Origin: an uncultured Dehalococcoidia bacterium | Lineage (GTDB): Bacteria; Chloroflexota; Dehalococcoidia; Lucifugimonadales; CATOSD01 | DNA length: 64,000 bases | Direction of reading: 5' to 3' | Assembly (NCBI GenBank): GCA_951812395.1 | Contig: CATOSD010000002.1 | Location: 186,001 to 250,000, forward strand | Shown here: positions 36,424 to 51,498 of the stretch, one piece after another | Layout: every line of letters begins with the position of its first letter | Numbering within the stretch: position 1 is the stretch's first letter | Position numbers and translations under genes: made by a program | Notes under the pieces: model-generated | What the model saw: the letters and a program-made list of their open reading frames with translations, nothing else | What the model was told of the DNA's origin: nothing | Databases searched by the model: none

Positions 36424-37665
36424 TCAGAGTCGATGGGTGGAACCCCTGCGCCGCCAGCGCGCGGCGGCGACGATGAGGAAACCGCCGCCGATGAGCAGCG
36501 CACCGCCAAGCGGCAGAGCCACCAGTGGCAGCATCGGCGCCGTCTCATCTCCGACGGCCGGCAGCGGTGGCGTGCCCGTGGGCGTGGGTGTGACCAGGAG
36601 CGTCACAGCGGGCACCCGCGTGGGCGTGGGAGTGGGCGTGGGCTCGGGTGTCGGCGTCGGCTCGCGTGTCGGCGTAGGCTCGGGCGTAGGTGTAGGTGTC
36701 GGCGGGGGCACCCCCCAGCTTGGCGACCAATCATCCGCCTCGTTGTCGGTGAGGCGTGTGACGTCCGAGCCGTCGGCGTTCATCACGTAGATATCCCCGT
36801 TCCCGTCGCGGTTTGACACGAACGCGATGCGCCGGCCGTCGGGCGACCATGCGGGACCGGATGCGCCAGCGGGGTTGTCGGTGAGGCGTGTCTGGCCTGA
36901 GCCGTCGGCGTTCATCATGTAGATTTCCCAGTTCCCGTCGCGGTATGACTCGAACGCGATGCGCCGGCCGTCGGGCGACCAAGCGGGCCGCCAATCCCGA
37001 GCGGGGTTGGCGGTGAGGCGTGTCTGGCCTGAGCCGTCGGCGTTCATCACGTAGATTTCCCCGTTCCCGTCGCGGTCTGACACGAACGCGATGCGCCGGC
37101 CGTCGGGCGACCAAGCGGGCCGCCAATCCCGAGCGGGGTTGTCGGTGAGGCGTGTCTGGCCTGAGCCGTCGGCGTTCATCACATAGATTTCCCCGTTCCC
37201 GTCGCGGTCTGACACGAACGCGATGCGCCGGCCGTCGGGCGACCAAGCGGGCTGGGATTCGCTAGCTTCGTTGTCGGTGAGGCGTGTCTGGCCTGAGCCG
37301 TCGGCGTTCATCACGTAGATTTCAAAGTTCCCGTCGCGGCGGGAGTAGAACGCGATGCGCCGGCCGTCGGGCGACCAAGCGGGCTGGGATTCGCTAACTT
37401 CGTTGTCGGTGAGGCGTGTCTGGCCTGAGCCGTCGGCGTACATCACGTAGATTTCCCAGCCTCCGTCGCGCTCTGACACGAACGCGATGCGTTCTGTCTG
37501 GGAGGCAGCGCGTTCGGTCTGCGCCTGGGCCGGGCCGGCGAAATCGCCGGCGGCGGCGGCAAGCAGGGCAGCGAGGGCGGCAAGGAGGACAGCGAGGGCG
37601 ACGAGCAGCGCATAGAGGCGTATGCGTCCCTTGTTCAGCGTTTGGTCACGGGGTGGGAAGGCCAT
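36424..37665 (-). CDS. Secreted PD40/TolB-like beta-propeller protein (copy 2)
   Basis: The 413-residue protein is a paralogue of the copy at 32681-33892, with the same signal/anchor, six PD40 blades, Pro-Thr linker and C-terminal membrane helix. The ends are nearly identical between the copies. The blades are not: two adjacent blades here carry ARDWRPAW and two carry SESQPAW, a different set and order from copy 1. The linker is 10 residues longer. The ATG at 37665 has AGGAG upstream. It is probably expressed and functional. Confidence 0.82.
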   Translation of the reverse strand: MAFPPRDQTLNKGRIRLYALLVALAVLLAALAALLAAAAGDFAGPAQAQTERAASQTERIAFVSERDGGWEIYVMYADGSGQTRLTDNEVSESQPAWSPDGRRIAFYSRRDGNFEIYVMNADGSGQTRLTDNEASESQPAWSPDGRRIAFVSDRDGNGEIYVMNADGSGQTRLTDNPARDWRPAWSPDGRRIAFVSDRDGNGEIYVMNADGSGQTRLTANPARDWRPAWSPDGRRIAFESYRDGNWEIYMMNADGSGQTRLTDNPAGASGPAWSPDGRRIAFVSNRDGNGDIYVMNADGSDVTRLTDNEADDWSPSWGVPPPTPTPTPEPTPTREPTPTPEPTPTPTPTRVPAVTLLVTPTPTGTPPLPAVGDETAPMLPLVALPLGGALLIGGGFLIVAAARWRRRGSTHRL

Positions 37666-37821
37666 GACTTGGATTCTCCTTCGCGCCGGCTGGCGCCGAC
37701 GCAATCTTCGTTCGCAACCTATCAACAAGCCTGCCGCGTGTCAAACGCAATCGACCAATCCCGCAAACTGCTCACCTATCACCAACTCTGAGTAGTTACG
37801 CCGCGCCCCGAGGCGGGCCGC

Positions 37822-39045
37822 TCACGAAGGGCCGTTCCCCCAGCTCACCGGCGCGAGATTCATCTCCTGGCGAACCTCGTTGATGGTCATGATGCCGCTG
37901 GCGACGTATTTGCGACGCCGATCGGCGCGGTCGTTTTCGGACTCCCGCAGCGCGTCGATTTCGGACACGTCGAACTCGACAAGCAGGGACGGGTCGCCGA
38001 AGTTGGGCAGCAGCCATTGTTGGAGCGCGTCCTGGTAGAAGATGAGCTGGGGCAGAATGGTGTCTTCCCAGAATACTCTTCGCGCCGTGCGGAAGTTCGA
38101 GAACGTTAAGCGTTCGGTGTCCCCCAGCATCGGCTTGGGAACGCCGAACACGCGGCAAACGTCCTCAAGGCTCCATCGCAGGGTCTGGATGTATTCCATA
38201 TCCTTGGGGCTGAAACCCAGGTTGGTGGCCCTCATTCCGCTGCTGAGCAGCGCGGGACGCCGAACGCGGTCTACGCCCTGGTAGCGCGCCTCCCAGCGCT
38301 CGTAAAACTCCTTAACTTCGAAGTCTGTGGGCGTGTCCATCGTCTCGATGACCATGCCGGGCGTGCTGTCGTTGCTGAGGTTGTTGCGGTTGGCGCGCAG
38401 CGCCTCGATTCCTATGTCGGCGGATAGGCGCAGGGGCGCCATGGGGGAGAGGCCGGACAGCTCGTCCAGCGGGTTGAAGTACCTGATCCAGACCACGTCC
38501 TCGGCGACGTATGGCACAATCGTGTGCCCGGCCCCGACGTAGGCGAAACCCTTAAGGTATGCGTTTTCGTCGGGGACCACGCGCATCCTGTCCGAGCGCA
38601 GCGGCCAGATCTCGACGATCTCGCCGTCCCTGGGCTCCAGCCCCCAGAAGGCGGCGCCCCACAGGCCGAGCGAGGTTTCGGTGGCGCGCCACAGGTCGCC
38701 GCGCGTCCAGAACGGGTTGGGCCGGTCGAGTAGTCGTTGCGCCGGGTGGTCCGGTCCGACCGGTGTCGCCGCGCGCTCCCTGGCGGCAGGTTCGCCGGCG
38801 CCGCGGGCGTTGTTGCGCCGGTAGACGCTGAGCGGCGTGCGGACTATCGCGTCCTGCCGCTGGCGAATCGCGGAGTAGACGAGCGCCGAGCGCGGGTAGT
38901 AGTCACCGTAAGTCGCGGGCGTCCACGACGAGGGGAGGCCGAGGCCCTGTTCCCACGCCTCTGCCGGTGGGCGAGCCGCGCGGCCCGCTCGCTCCCGACG
39001 GGGCAGCCGGGGAAGTGCCTTGCCCAGAGTTGCCAGTAGTCCCAT
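37822..39045 (-). CDS. Phage portal protein (HK97 type)
   Basis: The 407-residue protein matches phage portal subunits, which form the dodecameric DNA entry channel of the capsid. Recognisable parts are YYPRSALVYSAIRQRQDAIV near the N-terminus, DVVWIRYFNPLDELSGLSPM, and SLEDVCRVFGVPKPMLGD. The ATG at 39045 follows AGGAGGTG. The terminase gene is directly upstream. No capsid, head-protease or tail genes follow; the next genes are the PD40 and guaB3 block. It is therefore a prophage remnant or a kept packaging pair. Confidence 0.88.
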   Translation of the reverse strand: MGLLATLGKALPRLPRRERAGRAARPPAEAWEQGLGLPSSWTPATYGDYYPRSALVYSAIRQRQDAIVRTPLSVYRRNNARGAGEPAARERAATPVGPDHPAQRLLDRPNPFWTRGDLWRATETSLGLWGAAFWGLEPRDGEIVEIWPLRSDRMRVVPDENAYLKGFAYVGAGHTIVPYVAEDVVWIRYFNPLDELSGLSPMAPLRLSADIGIEALRANRNNLSNDSTPGMVIETMDTPTDFEVKEFYERWEARYQGVDRVRRPALLSSGMRATNLGFSPKDMEYIQTLRWSLEDVCRVFGVPKPMLGDTERLTFSNFRTARRVFWEDTILPQLIFYQDALQQWLLPNFGDPSLLVEFDVSEIDALRESENDRADRRRKYVASGIMTINEVRQEMNLAPVSWGNGPS

Positions 39046-39141
39046 TGTTACACCTCCTGGTCTGTTCTGGAGAAGGGACGCTTCCCGTGCCCCTTCCCTA
39101 ATCATTGCCATACTGGATAGTCGCCTTACTCGCCGCGTCGC

Positions 39142-40503
39142 CTACGTGTAGAGCCGCACGCCGTCGTGCTCGGCCGCGAACGTCATCGCGAGCGCGTCCG
39201 CCTCGTCGGGTGAGCGCGGCAGGTCCTTCTTGCTTTGCAGGCGTATTCTGCCCTTCTCGTCGACGTCCCACTTGCGGCTCGACACCTGCTCGACCAACGC
39301 CTGGTTGTCGTCCGTGTCCAGCGTTTCCGCCATATAGCGCTCTCGCATCAACCACCATACCTCTGCGATCTTGTTGGCGAACCGCGTCCCTTTGCGCGCG
39401 ATCGAGGCTCCGTTAAACTTGATCAGGCGCGTGTTGTTGAGGCCTATCTCCCGCAGCCGGTCTACTACGCCCGCTCCCAGGCCCGCCTCGTCCACCACAA
39501 GGACGTGGACGACGTGCTGGTCACAGTAGTCCTTGAGCAGGTTAGCAGTGGCCATTGTGTCGCTGTTCTTCCTTCGATAGACGAGTCTTGCGTGCTGGCC
39601 CTGTCGCCTCATAACCACGGTGTGGTCGTTGCCGAAGCGCGCGACGTCGCAGGCGACCACCACGGGGCCCTCCGGCGGTGTACCGCGATTGACGGCGGCC
39701 CTCGCCGCCCACAGGGGAACCACGTAATCGGCCAGGTTGTCGGGGAAGCGGCCCAGAACGCCGCCTACATACAGAGGGTCGTCCTCTCCCCACTCGGCCT
39801 TGCGGTCTTCTATGTCCTCGGCAGTCACCAGGCCCTCGACGTGCCGCACACCCCCGGCGAGGTTTGGCGTGTCGAACGCGCTTATCTGTACAGTCGCGTA
39901 CAGGTGCTTGTGCGCGTGATGGGAGTCGTAGAACGGACCGGACGTCACGAAGGGGTTGCCGGTCATTAGCAGCCGCGCGGGGTTGAGCCGGCGAAGCGCG
40001 TTCATATCCGGCGCGCGCACGGCGTGGGCCTCGGTGACTACAACGAGCAGGTTAGGGGAGTGGAAGCCCTGCAGGTTGAAGGGCGAGTTGGACGCGAACC
40101 CGAGCGCGAAGCTCTGTTCGTCTACCTCGTAGCGCGACGTACGGAACATTCTGCCGCCCAGCCTGTCCGCCGCCCTGGCGTGGGCGAACCGCATCTCGTT
40201 CCACACGATGTCGTCCACCTGCCGGGTCGTCGGGCCGGTGACGATGGCCTTAGCCGGCTCGCGGGAGTGCATCCACCACAGTACGCAGCGGGCGGCGGTC
40301 CAGTCCTTGCCTGAGGCGTTGCAGCCTACGACGGAGGCGCGCCGCGAGCCGGCTAAGGCGCGCAGCATCTGCACCTGCTTGTGGTAGGGTGCTTCGCCCA
40401 GCACCTGGCGCACGAACTCGACGGGGTCGTCGGCGAGGCCTTCGTACACGACGCCGTCGCCCCCGGAGGGCGGCTTTGCTACGGGCTGGTCCGTATTTCG
40501 CAA
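39142..40503 (-). CDS. Phage terminase large subunit
   Basis: The protein has the terminase ATPase and nuclease domains. Walker A is GCNASGKD (residues 60-67 from the TTG at 40503). A Walker B-like LLVVVTEAH follows. The RNase H-like nuclease has Asp residues in VVACDVARFGNDHT, VLVVDEAGLG and SPDEADALAM. It cuts and pumps DNA into capsids through the portal. The start is uncertain: AAAGGAG lies near 40520 but the closest codons are ATC, ATA and TTG. A longer frame to 40845 runs through a palindromic repeat and is unlikely to be real. Confidence 0.8.
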   Translation of the reverse strand: MRNTDQPVAKPPSGGDGVVYEGLADDPVEFVRQVLGEAPYHKQVQMLRALAGSRRASVVGCNASGKDWTAARCVLWWMHSREPAKAIVTGPTTRQVDDIVWNEMRFAHARAADRLGGRMFRTSRYEVDEQSFALGFASNSPFNLQGFHSPNLLVVVTEAHAVRAPDMNALRRLNPARLLMTGNPFVTSGPFYDSHHAHKHLYATVQISAFDTPNLAGGVRHVEGLVTAEDIEDRKAEWGEDDPLYVGGVLGRFPDNLADYVVPLWAARAAVNRGTPPEGPVVVACDVARFGNDHTVVMRRQGQHARLVYRRKNSDTMATANLLKDYCDQHVVHVLVVDEAGLGAGVVDRLREIGLNNTRLIKFNGASIARKGTRFANKIAEVWWLMRERYMAETLDTDDNQALVEQVSSRKWDVDEKGRIRLQSKKDLPRSPDEADALAMTFAAEHDGVRLYT

Positions 40504-40889
40504 TAGTATGATGGGACTGCTCCTTTTGGGTTGAGGCGAAGCGTCTTCGAGGCGGTGGGCCAGGGGAGGAGAGGGCTGAGGCCGCTTGAGGGCGAGAGTT
40601 TCGCCGGAAACTGTCTCATGCCGCCTAACTCGTCCTGTCCCGTAGCTGGGAGACTCCGCGATTCGTCCGTTTGCGCGACCTGCCGGAGACGGACTTGTAC
40701 GCGGGAGTGATGGAAAGCGCCGGAAGTGAGACAGACGGCGGAGACATTCACCCTCATCGCGACCCCCTCCCATCGAGGGAGAGGGGGTCGCCAGAGCCGG
40801 ACGCCGGCAGGCGGGGTCTGTCCCTCGTAGCGGAGATATTAGCACGTGTGTGCGGCTTAATCAAGAGGGTTGGGGAGCCGCATTTTCGC
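40504..40889. other. Gap between terminase and rpoB promoter, with palindromic repeat
   Basis: No gene is supported here. A hairpin around 40759-40791 pairs GCGACCCCC with GGGGGTCGC and belongs to the dispersed CCCTC/GAGGG repeat family. An open frame crosses this stretch from the terminase but has low-complexity, repeat-derived sequence. Confidence 0.5.
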
Positions 40890-40919
40890 TTGACAGTGGC
40901 CGTCTCGGTGTGCTAACTT
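40890..40919 (+). promoter_or_regulatory. Sigma-70-type promoter upstream of rpoB
   Basis: TTGACA at 40890-40895 is followed after 18 nt by TAACTT at 40914-40919. The -35 is a full consensus match. The start of transcription would be about 200 nt before rpoB, leaving a long leader that contains the small hairpin GCGCC-ACGA-GGCGC near 41024. Confidence 0.6.
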
Positions 40920-41128
40920 GCAGTCAGCCATTTATGATCCCCAACCGCTTTGCCGCATCAGCGGCCCTTCGCTCGACTTCCGCCGGCTTGTCCCGGTGGG
41001 TTGGTCGTGCCTTTTTCCATTCGCGCCACGAGGCGCGCCTCTACAACCCTTCTGTTCACTTACACGGCCGCTAGGCCTGTCTCGGATACATCACCATTAG
41101 CCTAAGCAATTGAGGAGTGTGATTGCGG

Positions 41129-45091
<3,963 letters not shown>

Positions 45092-45159
45092 CCCATCCAC
45101 GGCGCCCTTCCGCGAACCGCGGAAGGGCCTCTCTGGGAATCTCCATAGGAGAGTGCCAA

Positions 45160-49353
<4,194 letters not shown>

Positions 49354-49375
49354 CACGCCGGACCGCTCGCCGCAG

Positions 49376-49425
49376 TCCCTTCCCCCGGCACGGAGGAAGG
49401 GCAGGGTGGGGGTGAAGAGGGTGCA
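49376..49425. repeat. Palindromic repeat after rpoC
   Basis: CCCTTCCCCC is followed by GGAGGAAGGG and then GGGTGGGGG. This is another copy of the dispersed hairpin repeat, placed where an rpoBC terminator would be expected. Confidence 0.5.
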
Positions 49426-49476
49426 ACCCAGGCTACCCACGCCGCCCGGAAACGCCCCTCCGCGCGTCCGAGCCGG

Positions 49477-49505
49477 TTGACCTGTTGGCGCGCCGTTGCT
49501 AAACT
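49477..49505 (+). promoter_or_regulatory. Promoter of tRNA-Val
   Basis: TTGACC at 49477-49482 and TAAACT at 49500-49505 are separated by 17 nt. Initiation would fall about 5 nt before the tRNA. The transcript may continue into the small redox genes downstream. Confidence 0.65.
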
Positions 49506-49516
49506 TTGTTCGTATC

Positions 49517-49593
49517 GGGCGGTTAGCTCAGCGGCCTAGAGCGCTGCGTTGACATCGCAGAGGTCATAAGTTCAAATCTTATACCGCCCACCA
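49517..49593 (+). tRNA. tRNA-Val (anticodon GAC)
   Basis: The 77-nt sequence folds as a standard cloverleaf. The acceptor arms are GGGCGGT and ACCGCCC, and the anticodon arm CTGCG-TTGACAT-CGCAG gives anticodon GAC. The T-arm has the TTCAAAT loop. The 3' CCA is encoded in the DNA. Confidence 0.93.
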
Positions 49594-49764
49594 CCAACAC
49601 ACTGCCTCAGCCGGCCCATAGCGAGGACGCCAATCGACAGCGCCAGCGACTCGAACCGCGAGCAGTCCCCCGACGCGGAACCGATCCGCGAAGACGCGAT
49701 AAGGCGCCTCGTACTCGACGCCGTCTCCCCCGACCTGGGACTGTCCGCGCTGCGCGGGTTCAAG

Positions 49765-50001
49765 ATGGACCTGTCGGCCAACAGAGGGTTCCACAAGGTC
49801 TTCTTCTCCGCCAGGTGCGAGTGCAAGACAGTCGCGCTGCTCAGCGTCGAGGTGTCGGAGGAAAAGACGGTGGAGGACGTGGAACGCGCGCTCCCGTCGC
49901 TGGTAGGCAGGCTTGAAGAACAGGCCCGGTCCTTCTACAATATGAACTGTGAAGTACATGCCAGGATGAGGCTCGGCCCTGCCGCGGGCGGCCCCCGCTA
50001 G
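49765..50001 (+). CDS. Small hypothetical protein upstream of the selenoprotein pair
   Basis: From ATG 49765 this gives 78 residues; it is not recognised. It contains a CEC pair in FFSARCECKTVALLSVEV and ends in a Gly/Pro-rich tail. The frame is open upstream and reads plausible protein (IREDAIRRLVLDAVSPDLGL), so the true start is probably earlier. An ATC at 49633 preceded by GAGGA is one option, but no standard start codon is available there. It lies between tRNA-Val and the FTR-like selenoprotein gene, 39 nt before the latter, in one direction. Confidence 0.5.
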   Translation: MDLSANRGFHKVFFSARCECKTVALLSVEVSEEKTVEDVERALPSLVGRLEEQARSFYNMNCEVHARMRLGPAAGGPR

Positions 50002-50040
50002 CCTGGCCACAACCGGGGACCGCGCCACAGGAGGTTTGCC

Positions 50041-50472
50041 ATGCCGCCAAGAAAGCGACGCGAGCTTACCCAGGAAGAGGCGATGGAGCGCGCCGTCAAG
50101 TTCTCGGAAAGATACGTCGAGCGCGGGCCGTACGAGTTTTTCCCCGAAGGCGAAGTCGTAACCGTAGTCCAGGAGGGACTGGCCGAGAATGAGCGCCTGT
50201 ACGGTTACCGATACTGCCCTTGAATGCCGCTGAGCGGCGATCCCGTCGAGGATCGCAAGAAGATCTGCCCCTGTGAACGCCACCACGAGGACATCGAGCG
50301 CGACGGCTTCTGCATTTGAATGTTCTTCGTGAGCGAAGAGTTTCTTCGCAAGTACGAGCAGGGCGAAGACGTTGTCCAAACGGTTGATGAAGCGGTGCCT
50401 GTCGGTGAGGAGCTTTTCGCCGACACCGGCGGCAAGCGGGAGTTCAACCAGCGCCGGCGCGAGGGCGCGTAA
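50041..50472 (+). CDS. Ferredoxin-thioredoxin reductase catalytic-subunit-like protein, predicted double selenoprotein (Sec61, Sec93)
   Basis: Reading both TGA codons (50221-50223 and 50317-50319) as selenocysteine gives 143 residues ending at TAA 50472. The core is YRYCP-Sec, then GDPVEDRKKICPC, then DIERDGFCI-Sec-MFFVS. This is the CPC...CPC...CxC pattern of the FTR catalytic subunit, which uses a 4Fe-4S cluster to reduce disulfides with electrons from ferredoxin. In that family the third Cys of the first motif and the last Cys of the final motif form the active-site disulfide, and the other four bind the cluster. Here the active-site two are Sec and the four ligands (59, 76, 78, 91) stay Cys. 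AGGAGG precedes the ATG. Both TGAs have SECIS-like hairpins. Confidence 0.88.
50237..50256 (+). promoter_or_regulatory. Predicted SECIS element for Sec61 of the FTR-like protein
   Basis: A perfect 7-bp stem, GCGATCC with GGATCGC, closes the loop CGTCGA. The loop G is 22 nt after the TGA and is followed by U, fitting the bacterial SECIS pattern. The fold was judged by eye. Confidence 0.65.
50333..50349 (+). promoter_or_regulatory. Predicted SECIS element for Sec93 of the FTR-like protein
   Basis: A perfect 7-bp stem, GCGAAGA with TCTTCGC, closes the loop GTT. The loop G is 21 nt after the TGA and is followed by U. A competing hairpin (50323-50340) lies closer to the TGA. Confidence 0.6.
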
Positions 50473-50503
50473 GGCGACCAGGAATAGCGAAGGAGTGTTT
50501 CAA

Positions 50504-50749
50504 ATGGAAAACATCGTTCAGGTTTACAGCTCGACCGGTTGAGGCCCCTGCCATATGGTGAAAGTGTACCTTTCACGCAAGGGCGTAGAATTCGACGACT
50601 TCAACGTCTCCACAGACCGCAACGCGCTCAAGAACATGATCAGCATGGGCTACCGCACCACGCCTATAACCGTTATAGGCGACAACAAGGTGGTGGGCTA
50701 CAGCCCTGCCAAGCTGGACGAGGCGCTGCAAGCCGCCGGCATAGCCTAG
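50504..50749 (+). CDS. Glutaredoxin-like protein, predicted selenoprotein (Sec13)
   Basis: Reading the TGA at 50540-50542 as selenocysteine gives an 81-residue glutaredoxin/NrdH-like protein. It starts MENIVQVYSSTG-Sec-GPC, so Sec replaces the N-terminal, attacking Cys of a C-G-P-C active site. The rest fits the thioredoxin fold: VEFDDFNVSTDRNAL, then YRTTPITVIGD with the cis-proline TTP, and YSPAKLDEAL at the end. Without readthrough an internal ATG would give a protein lacking the active site. AGGAG lies 8 nt before the ATG. It is 31 nt downstream of the FTR-like selenoprotein gene and probably its redox partner. Confidence 0.88.
50558..50576 (+). promoter_or_regulatory. Predicted SECIS element for Sec13 of the glutaredoxin-like protein
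   Basis: A perfect 7-bp stem, GTGAAAG with CTTTCAC, closes the loop TGTAC. The loop G is 24 nt after the TGA and is followed by U. It lies within the coding sequence, as bacterial SECIS elements do. Confidence 0.7.
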
Positions 50750-50849
50750 CGGGACTCGCGGGGGTCGACGCGAGGTTTTGCCGTTGACCCTCTGCCCCTC
50801 CAGGCTGTAAAATCAGAAGAGGTGGGCACGGCGCCCACCTCTCGTATGT

Positions 50850-50927
50850 GGCCCCGTGGTGTAGTGGTTTTAACATACTGCCCTGTCAAGGCAGAGATCG
50901 CCGGTTCGAATCCGGTCGGGGTCGCCA
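50850..50927 (+). tRNA. tRNA-Asp (anticodon GTC)
   Basis: The 78-nt sequence folds as a cloverleaf with acceptor arms GGCCCCG and CGGGGTC. The anticodon arm TGCC-CTGTCAA-GGCA gives anticodon GTC, and the T-arm loop is TTCGAAT. The 3' CCA is encoded. Confidence 0.93.
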
Positions 50928-51019
50928 CCCTCCCATCATCCCGCATTCCCGTTCGCGCATCCAGGACTGGCGTATCACGTCCGCGCGTGTGTGCGGACCC
51001 CCCGTGAGGTACTCAACCC

Positions 51020-51409
51020 ATGCATATCCAGAAGCTGGCGGACAGCCCCAAGAACCACCGCGGCGGACAAGTATCGCACCTGCTGCTGGCCCCCGGGCAG
51101 TTCGGCGCGCAGAACCTTCTCGTGACGTGGGTCGAGGGCGGCCCGGGCAGCCAGCAGGCGACACACGCCCACGCGGACAACGAACAGGTCTACGTGATCA
51201 TCCAGGGCGTGGGCGCTATGAACGTCGAGGACGAGACTGAAGAGGTCGGCCCCGGGACGCTGGTGTATGTGCCGCCTGGAGCGTCCCACTCCATACGCAA
51301 CATCGGCGACGAGCCGCTCGTCTTCATCTCCCCCACGGCGCCACCGTTCCGAGTCCCCGCCGAAAACAGCCCCTGGCAGGCTGAGTCAGCGTCGTCACAC
51401 CCATCCTAA
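51020..51409 (+). CDS. Cupin domain protein
   Basis: The 129-residue protein is a single-domain cupin. Cupin motif 1 is seen in THAHADNEQVYVIIQGVG, supplying two His and one Glu as metal ligands. Motif 2 is in GTLVYVPPGASHSIRNIG, supplying the last His. Such proteins bind a metal and act as small-molecule dioxygenases, isomerases or sensors; the role is not set by sequence. The last residues (ESASSHPS) run into a palindromic repeat. Confidence 0.85.
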   Translation: MHIQKLADSPKNHRGGQVSHLLLAPGQFGAQNLLVTWVEGGPGSQQATHAHADNEQVYVIIQGVGAMNVEDETEEVGPGTLVYVPPGASHSIRNIGDEPLVFISPTAPPFRVPAENSPWQAESASSHPS

Positions 51410-51470
51410 CCCTTCGGCAGGCTTAGGGCAGGCTCTTTCCCTCATCAAGGGGGAAGGAAACTCTGGGAAG
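51400..51470. repeat. Palindromic repeat between cupin and DUF2339 genes
   Basis: The segment contains TTTCCCTCATCAAGGGGGAA, a member of the dispersed hairpin repeat family, between two convergent genes. It may serve as a shared terminator. Confidence 0.5.
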
Positions 51471-51498
51471 CAACAGTTTTCGTGCCCTTCGTGGATAG

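Larger units (their letters stand above)
34414..38187. repeat. Tandem segmental duplication, copy 2
   Basis: This is the second copy of the 30335-34413 unit, 3774 bp long. It is shorter by a net 305 bp: 335 bp are deleted between the guaB3 5' end and the aspartic protease (joined at 36121), and 30 bp are added in the PD40 Pro-Thr linker. The right end falls inside the intact portal gene. Confidence 0.9.

Noticed and set aside
40504..40845. N-terminal 114 codons of the longest terminase frame
   Set aside because: They read through a palindromic repeat and low-complexity sequence, with no match to terminase N-termini.
50221..50319. The TGAs in the FTR-like gene as true stops with separate small genes
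   Set aside because: The frame resumes in phase with conserved FTR sequence on both sides, and the TGAs sit at active-site Cys columns. Separate peptides would make no functional protein.
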